DNA from: an uncultured Prevotella sp.
Lineage (GTDB): Bacteria; Bacteroidota; Bacteroidia; Bacteroidales; Bacteroidaceae
Length of the DNA: 59,856 nt
Assembly: GCA_934256705.1 (NCBI GenBank)
Contig: CAKQPF010000016.1
Span: 1-59,856 of the forward strand
Reading direction: 5' to 3'
Both the position numbers and the translations under genes were made by a program. Each line of letters starts with the position of its first letter. Position 1 is the stretch's first letter. This document shows positions 1 through 7,550 of this stretch, one piece after another. Below the pieces are notes generated by a model. It was not told where the DNA came from. It worked only from the letters and a program-made list of their open reading frames with translations, and made no database searches.

Positions 1-49
1 TACGCTTGGCACTGAAAAGATTCTTTGCGAAATTCTTGATTTTCTTCAT
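1..49 (-). CDS. Unknown conjugation-module protein, N-terminus only
   Basis: An ATG at 49 opens a frame starting MKKIKNFAKNLFSAKR that runs off the left edge. It lies 86 bp downstream of the traE-like gene on the same strand, where conjugative elements of this group usually carry another transfer gene (TraF or TraG). The short lysine-rich start does not match the usual DUF4133 (TraF) N-terminus that I know, so no function is assigned. Confidence 0.4.
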   Translation of the reverse strand, partial: MKKIKNFAKNLFSAKR

Positions 50-135
50 TTGATTTCTTTTGATGTTACTTAAAAAAATTACACTCATTTATCTCTCCTG
101 CAGGTTGAGATGTTTTGTTATCCTATCTTTTTACC

Positions 136-489
136 TTATACTATATTATAACCGAAGAATGCAGGGAACAGGATAGTTGCACCTATCATGAAAAGGCAGG
201 CTCCAATCAGCATCATGATGGATTTGGTTACGTCACCTTCGCCCGTATTCATCTTTATATAGATTTGTAAAGCTCCTATGATGGCTACGATGGCTGCTAT
301 GGCATACACCAGATAGACTACATAGAGCATCATTGTTACCGTAAAGTCATGAGCATTGCTCAGTGCGTCTGCTCCCCAGCTATAATCGACACCTCCGCAT
401 TTGGCTGATGCCAACATTGGCTGGAAGAGCATGACACCTATTAACATTATGGCAAACAAAAGATTGTGTTTACAGCTTATCTCTGGCAT
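136..489 (-). CDS. TraE-like conjugation membrane protein (DUF4134)
   Basis: This 117-aa protein has an N-terminal hydrophobic segment ending ASA (about residues 12-29), then two further membrane segments (about 52-77 and 88-108). The DUF4134 pattern is visible: VYAIAAIVAIIGALQIYIKM, a short polar loop with GD, then a small-residue helix. DUF4134/TraE proteins belong to the mating-pair channel of Bacteroidetes conjugative transposons and resemble VirB2-type pilins. The ATG at 489 overlaps the end of the upstream gene by 20 bp, so the two are probably translationally coupled. It shows that element A is, or derives from, a conjugative element whose transfer genes continue to the left. Confidence 0.75.
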   Translation of the reverse strand: MPEISCKHNLLFAIMLIGVMLFQPMLASAKCGGVDYSWGADALSNAHDFTVTMMLYVVYLVYAIAAIVAIIGALQIYIKMNTGEGDVTKSIMMLIGACLFMIGATILFPAFFGYNIV

Positions 490-946
490 TCTTCTTTTCT
501 ATTTTTCGGGTGTTGTGCTTATTGTTGAGATTCTGCATAAACTCATCTGAGAGGTAACTGCATTGTGGCACTGGATCTATGTGCTCCAAAATCTCATCGT
601 TTTTCTCATTGAGTTCTTCACTGGTCACGGTATGTGACTGTGGCTGTTGCGATTGCTCTTCATCAGAAGGAGGTTGCGGATATGGCACGTTTCCTGTCGG
701 GTTGACAACTCTGAGTCCATCATCCGTGATTTGCTCTGTGAAGGTCATGTCACCCTCGTCAGGACCCTCGTTGCGTTCTTCGATTGCAACTGGCTGTTCC
801 TCATTGGTCAAATCACCTACATCATAGGTCTCTTCTTCTGTTTTCTTTTCATCCTTCTTTCCATGTAGGTCTAATGTGATCATTACTGCAAAGTACACTA
901 CATACACAAAAGTGAGGACGAGCGCAAAAATTACGAATCCTGACAT
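470..946 (-). CDS. Small single-pass membrane protein of the transfer module
   Basis: 158 aa from the ATG at 946; the longer frame begins at TTG 952 and is not preferred. Residues about 4-26 form one membrane helix, followed by a very acidic, Glu/Pro/Gln-rich tail that is probably disordered and cytoplasmic, with a basic C-terminus. No domain is recognised. The overlap with the traE-like gene suggests a role in the conjugation apparatus, but that is inference from position only. Confidence 0.55.
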   Translation of the reverse strand: MSGFVIFALVLTFVYVVYFAVMITLDLHGKKDEKKTEEETYDVGDLTNEEQPVAIEERNEGPDEGDMTFTEQITDDGLRVVNPTGNVPYPQPPSDEEQSQQPQSHTVTSEELNEKNDEILEHIDPVPQCSYLSDEFMQNLNNKHNTRKIEKKNARDKL

Positions 947-1170
947 TTTCAATCTGAATTTTATTTGTTATTTTTATTGTTATCATACTCGGAACTTACA
1001 TCCGACGAGTCGGCGAATTTCCCAAAAACAGTGCAAAGGAACATATATTTGTGCGATAAATGAAAAAACAGAGCTAAAACCGTTTCAGTCTTAACACAGA
1101 TTATAAAAGAAGTATGATAATATTTCAATAATCATACTATAAAATAACGAAAGGGCGTATAATACAAAAA

Positions 1171-1198
1171 AGGAGACCCCCTCGAAAGAGAACCTCCT
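1171..1198 (-). terminator. Putative terminator after the primase gene
   Basis: On the minus strand an AGGAG...CTCCT stem with an inner CTC/GAG pairing is followed by a run of T (A5 at 1166-1170 on the plus strand). It lies 30 bp past the primase stop and before the transfer genes. It could end or attenuate the replication operon. The stem is not perfect. Confidence 0.45.
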
Positions 1199-1227
1199 GA
1201 TTGGTCAGTGATATGGCATTTGGGACA

Positions 1228-2178
1228 CTATTTGGGTGGTTTGATAATACCATTGATTACATCATTAACATCTTTGTAGTTGACATATCGATGGGATTCA
1301 TCTACCACCTTATCCTGATAAGCAGCTTTTATCTTCTCTACAGTCTTTGCACCTGCATCATCGTTATCCAGATAACAATGTATCACAGTATATTCATGCA
1401 GATATGGCAATAGAACCTTGATGTTACTGACAGAGTTGAGAACGAGATAGTCGCATTCATGTGGCAGGCAAAGCTCATTTCCTGTTATCCATTTCTTGAT
1501 ACTGGCATATGTCAGCATATCAAAGAAACCTTCAAAGATGCAGCATTCTTTGTGTGGCTCGTTGTTTGGCTTGATGATTGAAATTGACTTTTTGCCAATG
1601 CTTCGTTTGCTGTATTTGTTCCTTGCTTCCATTCCACCCTCGATATTCTCGAAGGCTATGGCATAGTAACTCTTGTCATAGATACGATAATGTACTTCCT
1701 TGCAATACTCTTTGGCAATGTCATAGTCTATGCGTCTCTGCAAAATGTAGTCTCTGAGATAAGGATGACTGAGACCAACGATACGCTCAATGATGGTGTT
1801 GGCTTCTTTTGCCTTCTCTCGCTGGGCAGCTTGGTCTTGCTTCCAGGCCTCCTTTCTCTCATTTTCCTTTCTTTGGGCTTCATAATCCTCTGAATATTGT
1901 AGATGGTGTTCTTTTATCTTCTGTTCCAGATAGGTCAGAACTTCATGGTTGTTCCAGGAAGGATTCATCTTCTGAACCAGGTTGATGAGATTGCCACCTT
2001 CGCCAGCTCCAAAGTCATTCCATAGATTCTTCTTGGGACTGACATTGAATGAAGGCGATGCCTCAGTCCTAAAAGGAGACAGATACCAATAGTTCTCCTT
2101 TAATATATAGACATGATGATAGCCCTGTGATTCCAGGAACTGCACAATGCTGACTGATTTGATTTCTTCTATAGTCAT
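1228..2178 (-). CDS. Degenerate CHC2/Toprim primase of element A
   Basis: 316 aa, DnaG-like. The N-terminus follows the CHC2 pattern (SPFRTEASPSF, then DFGAGEGGNLINLV), but the zinc-binding Cys and His positions are replaced, so the zinc finger is probably lost. A Toprim-like part follows: CCIFEGFFDML supplies the catalytic Glu (about residues 212-222) and CYLDNDDAGAKT the DxD motif (about 269-280). It presumably primes DNA synthesis for element replication or transfer, together with the RepA-like ATPase just upstream. Element B carries a clear homologue at 51869-52807 with the same losses. Members of this family are common in Bacteroidetes integrative elements. Confidence 0.8.
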   Translation of the reverse strand: MTIEEIKSVSIVQFLESQGYHHVYILKENYWYLSPFRTEASPSFNVSPKKNLWNDFGAGEGGNLINLVQKMNPSWNNHEVLTYLEQKIKEHHLQYSEDYEAQRKENERKEAWKQDQAAQREKAKEANTIIERIVGLSHPYLRDYILQRRIDYDIAKEYCKEVHYRIYDKSYYAIAFENIEGGMEARNKYSKRSIGKKSISIIKPNNEPHKECCIFEGFFDMLTYASIKKWITGNELCLPHECDYLVLNSVSNIKVLLPYLHEYTVIHCYLDNDDAGAKTVEKIKAAYQDKVVDESHRYVNYKDVNDVINGIIKPPK

Positions 2179-2248
2179 GCTGTTACATATATTATGGGCA
2201 CATATTAGTTTAATATATATATACCCGGTTAAACTTAAACTTATAAAC
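2179..2248 (-). other. Conserved repA-primase spacer: GTTTAA repeats and TA tract (origin candidate)
   Basis: Read on the minus strand, the spacer right after the RepA stop has three GTTTA-type repeats (GTTTATAA, GTTTAA, GTTTAA), then CCGGG and an alternating TATATATATAT tract. The equivalent spacer in element B (51791-51862) repeats the plan: three GTTTA units, GGG, TATATATATA. Its place between helicase and primase genes suggests an origin or single-strand initiation site, but a shared promoter cannot be excluded. Confidence 0.4.
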
Positions 2249-3379
2249 TCACTTGGACGGAAACAGAGTAGGGTGATAATGGTAGCCGTCTTTCTCTTTT
2301 GTTATCAACTTTCGTTCATTGAAAATCTTTAGCATCTCCTTCACGGCATTATCACCACGCTTGTAACCTTCTTCTGCATAAGCTTCACCCAGAGCCTTTA
2401 CCAGATCGACGTATCTCTGTGGGGTACTCTTGGAGAAAATCTTTTGAAGTACCATCGTATGAACATCGTCTGGCAGAGAGGTGAGCGGCTTGTCTTTGGG
2501 CTTGACAACAGTGACATGATAACCGACATCAAGGACAGGCAGAGAGTTATCGTCAATGTGGAATGCCCAGCTCGAAAACTCTTTGTCTCGCATGTGCATG
2601 GGTCTTACCTCACTGATATTGGCATCCTGCTTGTTCTTGCTGATAATCAGCACCGTTTCTGCCTTATTCTCCAACTCAGTACCAATATGGCCACGAGTGT
2701 TGTTGTCATTCTTGTTAAGGTGGAGCACGCAATGGATATGCAGATCATACTTGCTCGTCCATGCCATTAGCATCGTCATTACGTCTGTTGACTCCTTGGC
2801 ATTGTTGATGTCGTACATGAGATCTCGCAAACCATCGATAATGACAAGTCCCACACCATCAAATGTTCTTAGCGCATAATCTATGAGGGCTATGCGTAGA
2901 GTAGGAGTGAACTCCCTTAGTCCATAGAATTTGATGCGCTTGTCTTCCTTGTTAAGGCTGAGTCCTGCCAGTCGGTAGATTCGCTCAACAACATTGTGGC
3001 AATGATAGCGACTCTGCTCCGTATCGAAATAGAGGATCTGTCTCTTTCCTTCTGGAAAACTTGCCCGGTAGTTGAGTACAGTGGAATTGGTTAAAGCTGC
3101 TGCTACCATCGCCGTGATGTTGAACGTCTTTTTACTTTTTGCCTTACCAGTTGATGCGCTGAAATTTCCGAAAGTGGCAATGGTACAGTCACCGACCCAT
3201 AACACCTGGGGTGGTACGGGCGGTTTTTCTGAAGCTTTTATCTCTCCTTGTCTGAGATAGCTTTCCAGTTCACTGTCGTTGAAAGCGCTCTTGCACAGCA
3301 TGCCTACTTCAAGAGAACTTGCTGCAGACTCTTCTTTCTCACTTTTACTGTTTCTTCCTCTTGCCATTGCTTCTTTCAT
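2249..3379 (-). CDS. RepA-like AAA ATPase/helicase of element A
   Basis: 376 aa from the ATG at 3379; the longest frame starts at a TTG. It shows a RepA/AAA_25-type ATPase: a Walker A-like ASTGKAKSKKT about a quarter of the way in, a Walker B GLVIIDGLRDLM near the middle, and a C-terminal winged-helix-like tail. Such hexameric ATPases act as replicative helicases on plasmids like RSF1010. Here it is followed by the primase gene, so the pair probably forms an element replication module. The Walker A lacks the usual GxxxxGK spacing, as is common in this subfamily. The homologue in element B (50660-51790) is very similar over the central domain. Confidence 0.75.
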   Translation of the reverse strand: MKEAMARGRNSKSEKEESAASSLEVGMLCKSAFNDSELESYLRQGEIKASEKPPVPPQVLWVGDCTIATFGNFSASTGKAKSKKTFNITAMVAAALTNSTVLNYRASFPEGKRQILYFDTEQSRYHCHNVVERIYRLAGLSLNKEDKRIKFYGLREFTPTLRIALIDYALRTFDGVGLVIIDGLRDLMYDINNAKESTDVMTMLMAWTSKYDLHIHCVLHLNKNDNNTRGHIGTELENKAETVLIISKNKQDANISEVRPMHMRDKEFSSWAFHIDDNSLPVLDVGYHVTVVKPKDKPLTSLPDDVHTMVLQKIFSKSTPQRYVDLVKALGEAYAEEGYKRGDNAVKEMLKIFNERKLITKEKDGYHYHPTLFPSK

Positions 3380-3488
3380 TTTGATTTCTACACTTTGAGG
3401 GGTCAATCACTATCTCAGACTTTTCCAAGAGAGCCGTCAGTTGGACATCAGAATAAACTCTGGTCTTGTTTTTCTTTCTGTCTTTCAT
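3345..3488 (-). CDS. Conserved 47-aa basic protein of element A
   Basis: A short frame from ATG 3488 to TAA 3345 encodes 47 aa starting MKDRKKNKTRVYSDVQLTAL. It fills the gap between the HTH gene (stop at 3498) and repA, whose ATG at 3379 overlaps its end. Element B has an equally long, similar 47-aa frame at the same place (50512-50655): both begin MK..KKN, share an L..LL(E/D)(K/R) core and end in NGK-rich basic residues. Conservation of length, position and sequence supports a real gene. The function is unknown. Confidence 0.6.
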   Translation of the reverse strand: MKDRKKNKTRVYSDVQLTALLEKSEIVIDPSKCRNQNERSNGKRKKQ

Positions 3489-3497
3489 AACGCTTCT

Positions 3498-3836
3498 CTA
3501 TTTGTTGGCACTGTCCTTTCGTGCCGGGGTGATATGGTTGTTGCGCATCCATTTCAAAAGCTCCTTCTTGTCGAAATAGATGGTTTTGCCCTGTGGCTTG
3601 TAGTGAGGAATCTCCATGTTCATGGTGAGCTTGTATATCTGAGACTGAGAAACGCCAAGATATTCAGCAACCTCGGTGGTGGTGAGCATCTCTTTGTTTG
3701 AGAAATATCTTTCCTCAATCTTTGAAAGACGCTCGTTAAGTGCCTCAGGTTCTACCGAAGTGAGTTCCTTTACTCTCATTTCCAAAAGTTCTACTCTCTT
3801 GGCAAGTATGTTCATGTCAATTTTACTATTTCCCAT
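3498..3836 (-). CDS. Excisionase-family HTH protein of element A
   Basis: 112 aa from the ATG at 3836; the frame extends to a TTG at 3863 but alignment with the element B homologue (50148) supports MGNSKIDMNILAKR as the start. An N-terminal coiled-coil-like stretch (LAKRVELLEMRVKEL) precedes a MerR/excisionase winged HTH: LTTTEVAEYLGVSQSQIYKL, then IPHYKPQGKTIYFDKKELLKWM. It probably binds DNA as regulator or recombination directionality factor. The leader carries the conserved promoter/palindrome/hairpin motif shared with two genes of element B, suggesting autoregulation. Confidence 0.8.
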   Translation of the reverse strand: MGNSKIDMNILAKRVELLEMRVKELTSVEPEALNERLSKIEERYFSNKEMLTTTEVAEYLGVSQSQIYKLTMNMEIPHYKPQGKTIYFDKKELLKWMRNNHITPARKDSANK

Positions 3837-3865
3837 TTTCTTTATACTTTTAATGTTAGACAATA

Positions 3866-3911
3866 AGGGGGCTACCCCCGAAACTGAATCGATTCGGGGG
3901 CAAAATTACCC
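3866..3911 (-). promoter_or_regulatory. Shared promoter-operator motif, copy 1
   Basis: On the minus strand: TAATTTTG (a TAnnTTTG -7 box), CCCCC, the perfect palindrome GAATCGATTC (3886-3895), then GGGGGTAGCCCCC, which can fold as a hairpin in the early transcript. The same order appears at 50077-50118 and 47925-47967. The palindrome would lie at or just after the transcription start, fitting a repressor operator. Confidence 0.6.
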
Positions 3912-4009
3912 CAATAAAATCTAATACAACTGACCTTACTCCTGACACTCGGAAGTGTCAGGGGGGATGTAAGGAGATTTTTCTTTTCAGTTGTTTAACT
4001 TACTTTACT

Positions 4010-4735
4010 TCATCGCATTTCTTTCAGTTGTTTTGCAAAATCCAGAAACTCCCCACTTGGGAACTTTGCTGATGAAGATTTCAGTTCACTAAGTCGGCTG
4101 CTGATAGCACCTCGCTTGGATGCCTTTCCCGTACTCTTAGGGGTGAGCAGCTGATTGTCCGCAATAAGTGATACCCAGTTGTGGGGAATCATCTTCTCGA
4201 TAGACAAAGCATACAGCAATTGAAGAACCTGTCGCATGTTGACTACAACCAGAGATTCATCCAACTCGCATTTGAAGAATCCGTCCATCGTTTCTTCATC
4301 GATACCATCTACAAAGAAATTCGACTCATTGGCGAATTTCGTAATGAGTCGAATCTGTTCTGGAGTGAATGAAGCAAGAATGCGAGGGCTTTCAACCACA
4401 ACTTCCATGTGGTTGAACTCATAAACCATTGTCTCAAAGTCTCCTTTCTCAAATGAGGACTTGGTGAAGTACTTGGTGACAAGGTCTTTTCTGGTGGTAA
4501 GCAACTCATACAAGCTGAATACATGCTTGAAATGGTTGCGGACAATCTGCTCCTCGGAAGAGAAGACAGGCAGGTGATAGCTAACAAAGTCGTTGACATA
4601 TCTGTCATACAACTTGCCATCGTTAAGGATTTCCGACTTGTACTGCTCGTAAGCAGCACGATAGAGTGTCCAAAGCTCATCTTTGGAAAGCTCAATCTCT
4701 TGTTTTGGACAATGATCTGAGCATTGTAAACACAA
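4010..4735 (-). CDS. Conserved element protein of unknown function (241 aa)
   Basis: The frame has no ATG near its start; it opens at TTG 4735 (MCLQCSDHCPKQ). The family resemblance to 48068-48829 is clear throughout: ELxKDELWxLYxAAYEQYxSEI, a central FxxxQIxLITxFAN stretch, and a C-terminal part (LIADNQLL) that looks like a wHTH-type helical domain, loosely reminiscent of RteC-like excision regulators. Three N-terminal cysteines (CxxCxxxC) exist only if the TTG frame is used. A 26-codon ATG frame overlaps the start (4692-4772), raising the possibility of a coupled or frameshifted start. The function is not known. Confidence 0.6.
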   Translation of the reverse strand: MCLQCSDHCPKQEIELSKDELWTLYRAAYEQYKSEILNDGKLYDRYVNDFVSYHLPVFSSEEQIVRNHFKHVFSLYELLTTRKDLVTKYFTKSSFEKGDFETMVYEFNHMEVVVESPRILASFTPEQIRLITKFANESNFFVDGIDEETMDGFFKCELDESLVVVNMRQVLQLLYALSIEKMIPHNWVSLIADNQLLTPKSTGKASKRGAISSRLSELKSSSAKFPSGEFLDFAKQLKEMR

Positions 4736-4772
4736 AAAGAGAGAGCACAGAGGAATTGTTCTTCTGACTCAT
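4692..4772 (-). CDS. 26-codon leader ORF overlapping the 241-aa gene
   Basis: ATG 4772 to TGA 4692 gives 26 aa (MSQKNN...SLSKTRD). It overlaps the 241-aa gene in the other frame by 44 bp from its TTG. The element B homologue has an ATG frame of exactly 26 codons in the same relation (48786-48866), sharing SLFV, MLR and a basic end before TGA. In both, a +1 shift at the TGA would join it to the conserved ELxKDELW segment. It may be a leader peptide, the true N-terminus through frameshifting, or a by-product of nucleotide conservation. Confidence 0.4.
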   Translation of the reverse strand: MSQKNNSSVLSLFVFTMLRSLSKTRD

Positions 4773-4879
4773 ATTACTTTTTGTTAATGAATAAATTTGA
4801 AATACGCCTACTTAATGAAGCAGGCGGAAATGTGTATTTAACTTGACTGATATTTGCTATGTAAGTCATCATTTCAGTG

Positions 4880-4887
4880 CAAAGATA
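4880..4887 (-). promoter_or_regulatory. -7 box TATCTTTG upstream of the 241-aa gene
   Basis: Minus-strand TATCTTTG matches the Bacteroidetes -7 consensus. It would start transcription near 4873, about 100 nt before the leader ORF, leaving an A/T-rich 5' leader. No other gene on this strand lies between. Confidence 0.45.
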
Positions 4888-4965
4888 CACTAAAATTGTG
4901 CAGTCTATCTGCATTCAGTATAAAAAATAACATCAGTATGATTATTTAGACTGTTATCAAAAGAA

Positions 4966-4998
4966 AAGCCTACATTAGGGAATATCCAATGTAGGCTT
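4966..4998 (-). terminator. Terminator of the 5026-6113 operon
   Basis: The arms AAGCCTACATT and AATGTAGGCTT pair perfectly around a short loop, followed on the minus strand by TTTTCTTTTGAT. It sits 28 bp past the stop of the HTH gene at 5026. Confidence 0.75.
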
Positions 4999-5025
4999 CT
5001 GAATTATAGGCATTTATCTGTCCTG

Positions 5026-5400
5026 TCAAATTCTTCGTCTTGGTCTTTTGCTGAGTATCTGATTAATCTCCATGGTGCTGATTGGAGCCTCTATCTTGCA
5101 GCCAGATTCTAACCATTTGATAAGGTCATCCCTAAAGAAGGTGTATTTCTTACCCTTCTGATTGACAGGGATTTCACCGTTCTGTATGTAAGTGTACATA
5201 GTGGATTTCTTGATTTTAAGAAATTCACAAGCTTCCTTCACATCCATTGGAATATGATCTGACAGGGAAGGTCTTTTTGTCCTGCGTACTTCTTCTCGAA
5301 TCAGTTCCATAGACTGGTCAAGAAGATCGAATCTTTTCAGTATCTCTGACAATACTTCCGGTATGTCATTGAATGTTATTTGTCTTTCTTCGTTCTGCAT
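5026..5400 (-). CDS. HTH protein, excisionase/AlpA type
   Basis: 124 aa from an ATG at 5400. The C-terminal half has a winged HTH: MDVKEACEFLKIKKSTMYTY, then GEIPVNQKGKKYTFFRDDLIKWLESG. The N-terminal part is helical (EVLSEILKRFDLLDQSMELI) and could dimerise. It starts 14 bp after the stop of the membrane protein gene and shares its operon and terminator. The family includes recombination directionality factors of tyrosine integrases. Its place near the integrase fits that role, but a transcription regulator is equally possible. Confidence 0.7.
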   Translation of the reverse strand: MQNEERQITFNDIPEVLSEILKRFDLLDQSMELIREEVRRTKRPSLSDHIPMDVKEACEFLKIKKSTMYTYIQNGEIPVNQKGKKYTFFRDDLIKWLESGCKIEAPISTMEINQILSKRPRRRI

Positions 5401-5414
5401 ATTAAAAACTTTCT

Positions 5415-6113
5415 TTATTTCTGATGATGAAATTGATAATCATTGTAATCGGGTACATCTATCTCAATCACGCATTTGCCTTTCTGTCTCAATGTACGTC
5501 TCATGCTTTCCACTTCAACATCCTGGAGCTCGGTAGGGAAACACAGCTTTATGAAGGTTGCTCGTTTCTGACCGCTCCACCCAAGGCGTTCTCCAATATT
5601 CCAGGAGTAATGCCTGATGTCGAGAGTATTCAATGTTCCATTTGTTTTCACAGGAACAATACATGATTCAGGGATGTCGTACAGTTTTATGTTCTGACAC
5701 AGCATCTCCAAGTACTCATCTGTCATATATGGCGAAAGTACAGAGTAAGTGTAGTCTTTGACTGCATCATATTTTGAACTTTCAAGACTATACTGCCTGT
5801 TGCGATAGCGTTCACGCATTTCTTCTGCTTTCTCCACATCCGAAATGGATGGTTCGTTAGAAGAAATACTGTTGTTGATCACGATGTCTCTCACCGCTTG
5901 CGGCTTACGTAAGCACATGATAGCACAGACGATGATGGCAAATGATATATAGTAGAATATCATCGGCAAAGAGAAACCGGAATCTGAGTCGGAAACTGTC
6001 ATCATCAGGTTAGCAATCGCTCCATGTATTCTTGGAGCGACTACTACCATAACGATGGTGAGCATATTCGAAATGAGGAGAATCAAGAAGTTCTCTTTTA
6101 ACTTTTTAATCAT
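5415..6113 (-). CDS. Two-helix membrane protein of element A, unknown
   Basis: 232 aa from the ATG at 6113. The longer TTG start at 6149 lies inside the predicted promoter and is rejected. Two membrane segments (about residues 9-30 and 47-70) flank a short extracytoplasmic loop; a cytoplasmic domain of about 160 aa follows, with a conserved-looking ERLGWSGQKRATFIKL. No family is recognised. It is the first gene of a two-gene operon with the HTH protein at 5026. The function is unknown. Confidence 0.6.
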   Translation of the reverse strand: MIKKLKENFLILLISNMLTIVMVVVAPRIHGAIANLMMTVSDSDSGFSLPMIFYYISFAIIVCAIMCLRKPQAVRDIVINNSISSNEPSISDVEKAEEMRERYRNRQYSLESSKYDAVKDYTYSVLSPYMTDEYLEMLCQNIKLYDIPESCIVPVKTNGTLNTLDIRHYSWNIGERLGWSGQKRATFIKLCFPTELQDVEVESMRRTLRQKGKCVIEIDVPDYNDYQFHHQK

Positions 6114-6146
6114 TGCAATTGTTACTTTTTGGAGTTTTTGTGTCTG

Positions 6147-6154
6147 CAAAGATA
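6147..6154 (-). promoter_or_regulatory. -7 box TATCTTTG for the membrane protein/HTH operon
   Basis: Minus-strand TATCTTTGCAG fits the -7 consensus. The start of transcription would be near 6140, just before the ATG at 6113, which decides against the TTG start. Confidence 0.6.
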
Positions 6155-6279
6155 TAGAGAATCTTGCTATTTTCTACTATTTCGTATCAACAAAATGCGC
6201 CTCTTAAACACTATTTATTATTCTGTGTTTCAACGCTTTAAGCTATATTTTTCTTTCTCTTTTTTGCCGTGTTATAATC

Positions 6280-7461
6280 TTATTTTCTCTTACTTGCCGT
6301 TTGACGCATCGTACTTTCTGTTGGCTTCTCGTCGTCTTTCACGTTCGTTAACGTAATTCTGCCTGCTGCCTCACGTGTTTTTGGATTTGCATGAGAAGCG
6401 TAGATCTGCGTCGTACTGACATTCTTATGGTTGAGCAGATGCTGAACTGTATAGATGTCTGTACCAAGTTCGAGCTGCAACGAGGCATACGTATGACGGA
6501 AGCAATGGAAGGTGATATGCTTTTCGATACCGCACTCTTTTAGCCAGTTCTGCATCACACCATACGTCATAGTACGTTTGAAACCTTGGAAGATATATGT
6601 TCTGTTGGTCTTTGGATGGATGAGAGCATAAGCATCATCGCCAATTGGAACCTGGGTCTGGCATTTTGTCTTCACACAAATGAAATCCAGATAATATCCA
6701 CCATCAGCATAGCTACGGATATTTTCCCATTTCAATCTCAGGATGTCGCTGATACGGAGACCTGTAAGACATGAGAATAATGCAGCCTTTCGAACAACCG
6801 GAATAGAACATTCAGTGGCATACATTCTTCTAACTTCCTCCAATGTAAGACTTTGCTTCACTGGCGTTGTACATGAAATGTTTTCCAAAAGGCTGGCAAG
6901 ATCATCTGTCAGCCTTCGCTCACGGTATGCCTTTGTCAAGACCTGCTTGAACACATTCCAATAGGCTGATGCCGTATTTCTGGAAATAGACTTCTTGATA
7001 ACATGTCCACCTCTTGATGAAACTTTGGTATCAAGGAGATATTCCATGTACTTGTTACAGTAAAGTACATCAAGCATCTCAAATGTACATTTACCTTTAC
7101 TGAACTTCTCGAAATGCTTGTAGGCTGCATCACACTTCACATAGTTGCGATTGACCATATTTCTGAAATATCCGAGAAAGTCCTCCTTCAATCTGTCACG
7201 GTTGAAGAAATCGTACTTCTCATCAAGAACATCAATGTACACCTTACAACGAATAGCTTCTGCCTTGGCGAGAATCTTGTCATTGTAGAGCTTCTGCTGC
7301 TTGTTGGCAGGATCGGCATAAATGTACATGCCAAGTGAGCGACGGCGTATCAACTCCATCGTCTCCGGGTCTCTATATCCTGGCCAGAAGTCCAGGAAAA
7401 GTGACTTTGTTCCGTTGCGTCTGTCACGCATACGGAGCTTAACGGTTTTACATACTTGCAT
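6280..7461 (-). CDS. Tyrosine integrase of element A
   Basis: 393 aa from the ATG at 7461 (the longer frame starts at TTG 7500). The order is a SAM-like arm and core-binding part (to about residue 190), then the catalytic domain with all key residues visible: Arg in SCLTGLRISDI, HxxR in FHCFRHTYASLQLE, His in LLNHKN and the Tyr in TTQIYASH. It catalyses site-specific integration and excision of the element. It lies about 1.9 kb from the mnmE 3' end with the seven-HTH gene between. Similar integrases of about 400 aa with Arm-DNA-bind domains are common in Bacteroidetes integrative elements. Confidence 0.9.
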   Translation of the reverse strand: MQVCKTVKLRMRDRRNGTKSLFLDFWPGYRDPETMELIRRRSLGMYIYADPANKQQKLYNDKILAKAEAIRCKVYIDVLDEKYDFFNRDRLKEDFLGYFRNMVNRNYVKCDAAYKHFEKFSKGKCTFEMLDVLYCNKYMEYLLDTKVSSRGGHVIKKSISRNTASAYWNVFKQVLTKAYRERRLTDDLASLLENISCTTPVKQSLTLEEVRRMYATECSIPVVRKAALFSCLTGLRISDILRLKWENIRSYADGGYYLDFICVKTKCQTQVPIGDDAYALIHPKTNRTYIFQGFKRTMTYGVMQNWLKECGIEKHITFHCFRHTYASLQLELGTDIYTVQHLLNHKNVSTTQIYASHANPKTREAAGRITLTNVKDDEKPTESTMRQTASKRK

Positions 7462-7550
7462 AATATATCTGATTTTTGTATTAATAAAATTCGTTTGCAA
7501 AATTCTTAAATGATACTACATTGACAGCAGTAAAGAGAAAGTAAATCATA

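Noticed and set aside
4309..4695. 128-aa alternative frame inside the 241-aa gene
   Set aside because: Shadow frame with low-complexity Ser/Leu content; the homology with element B is in the other frame.
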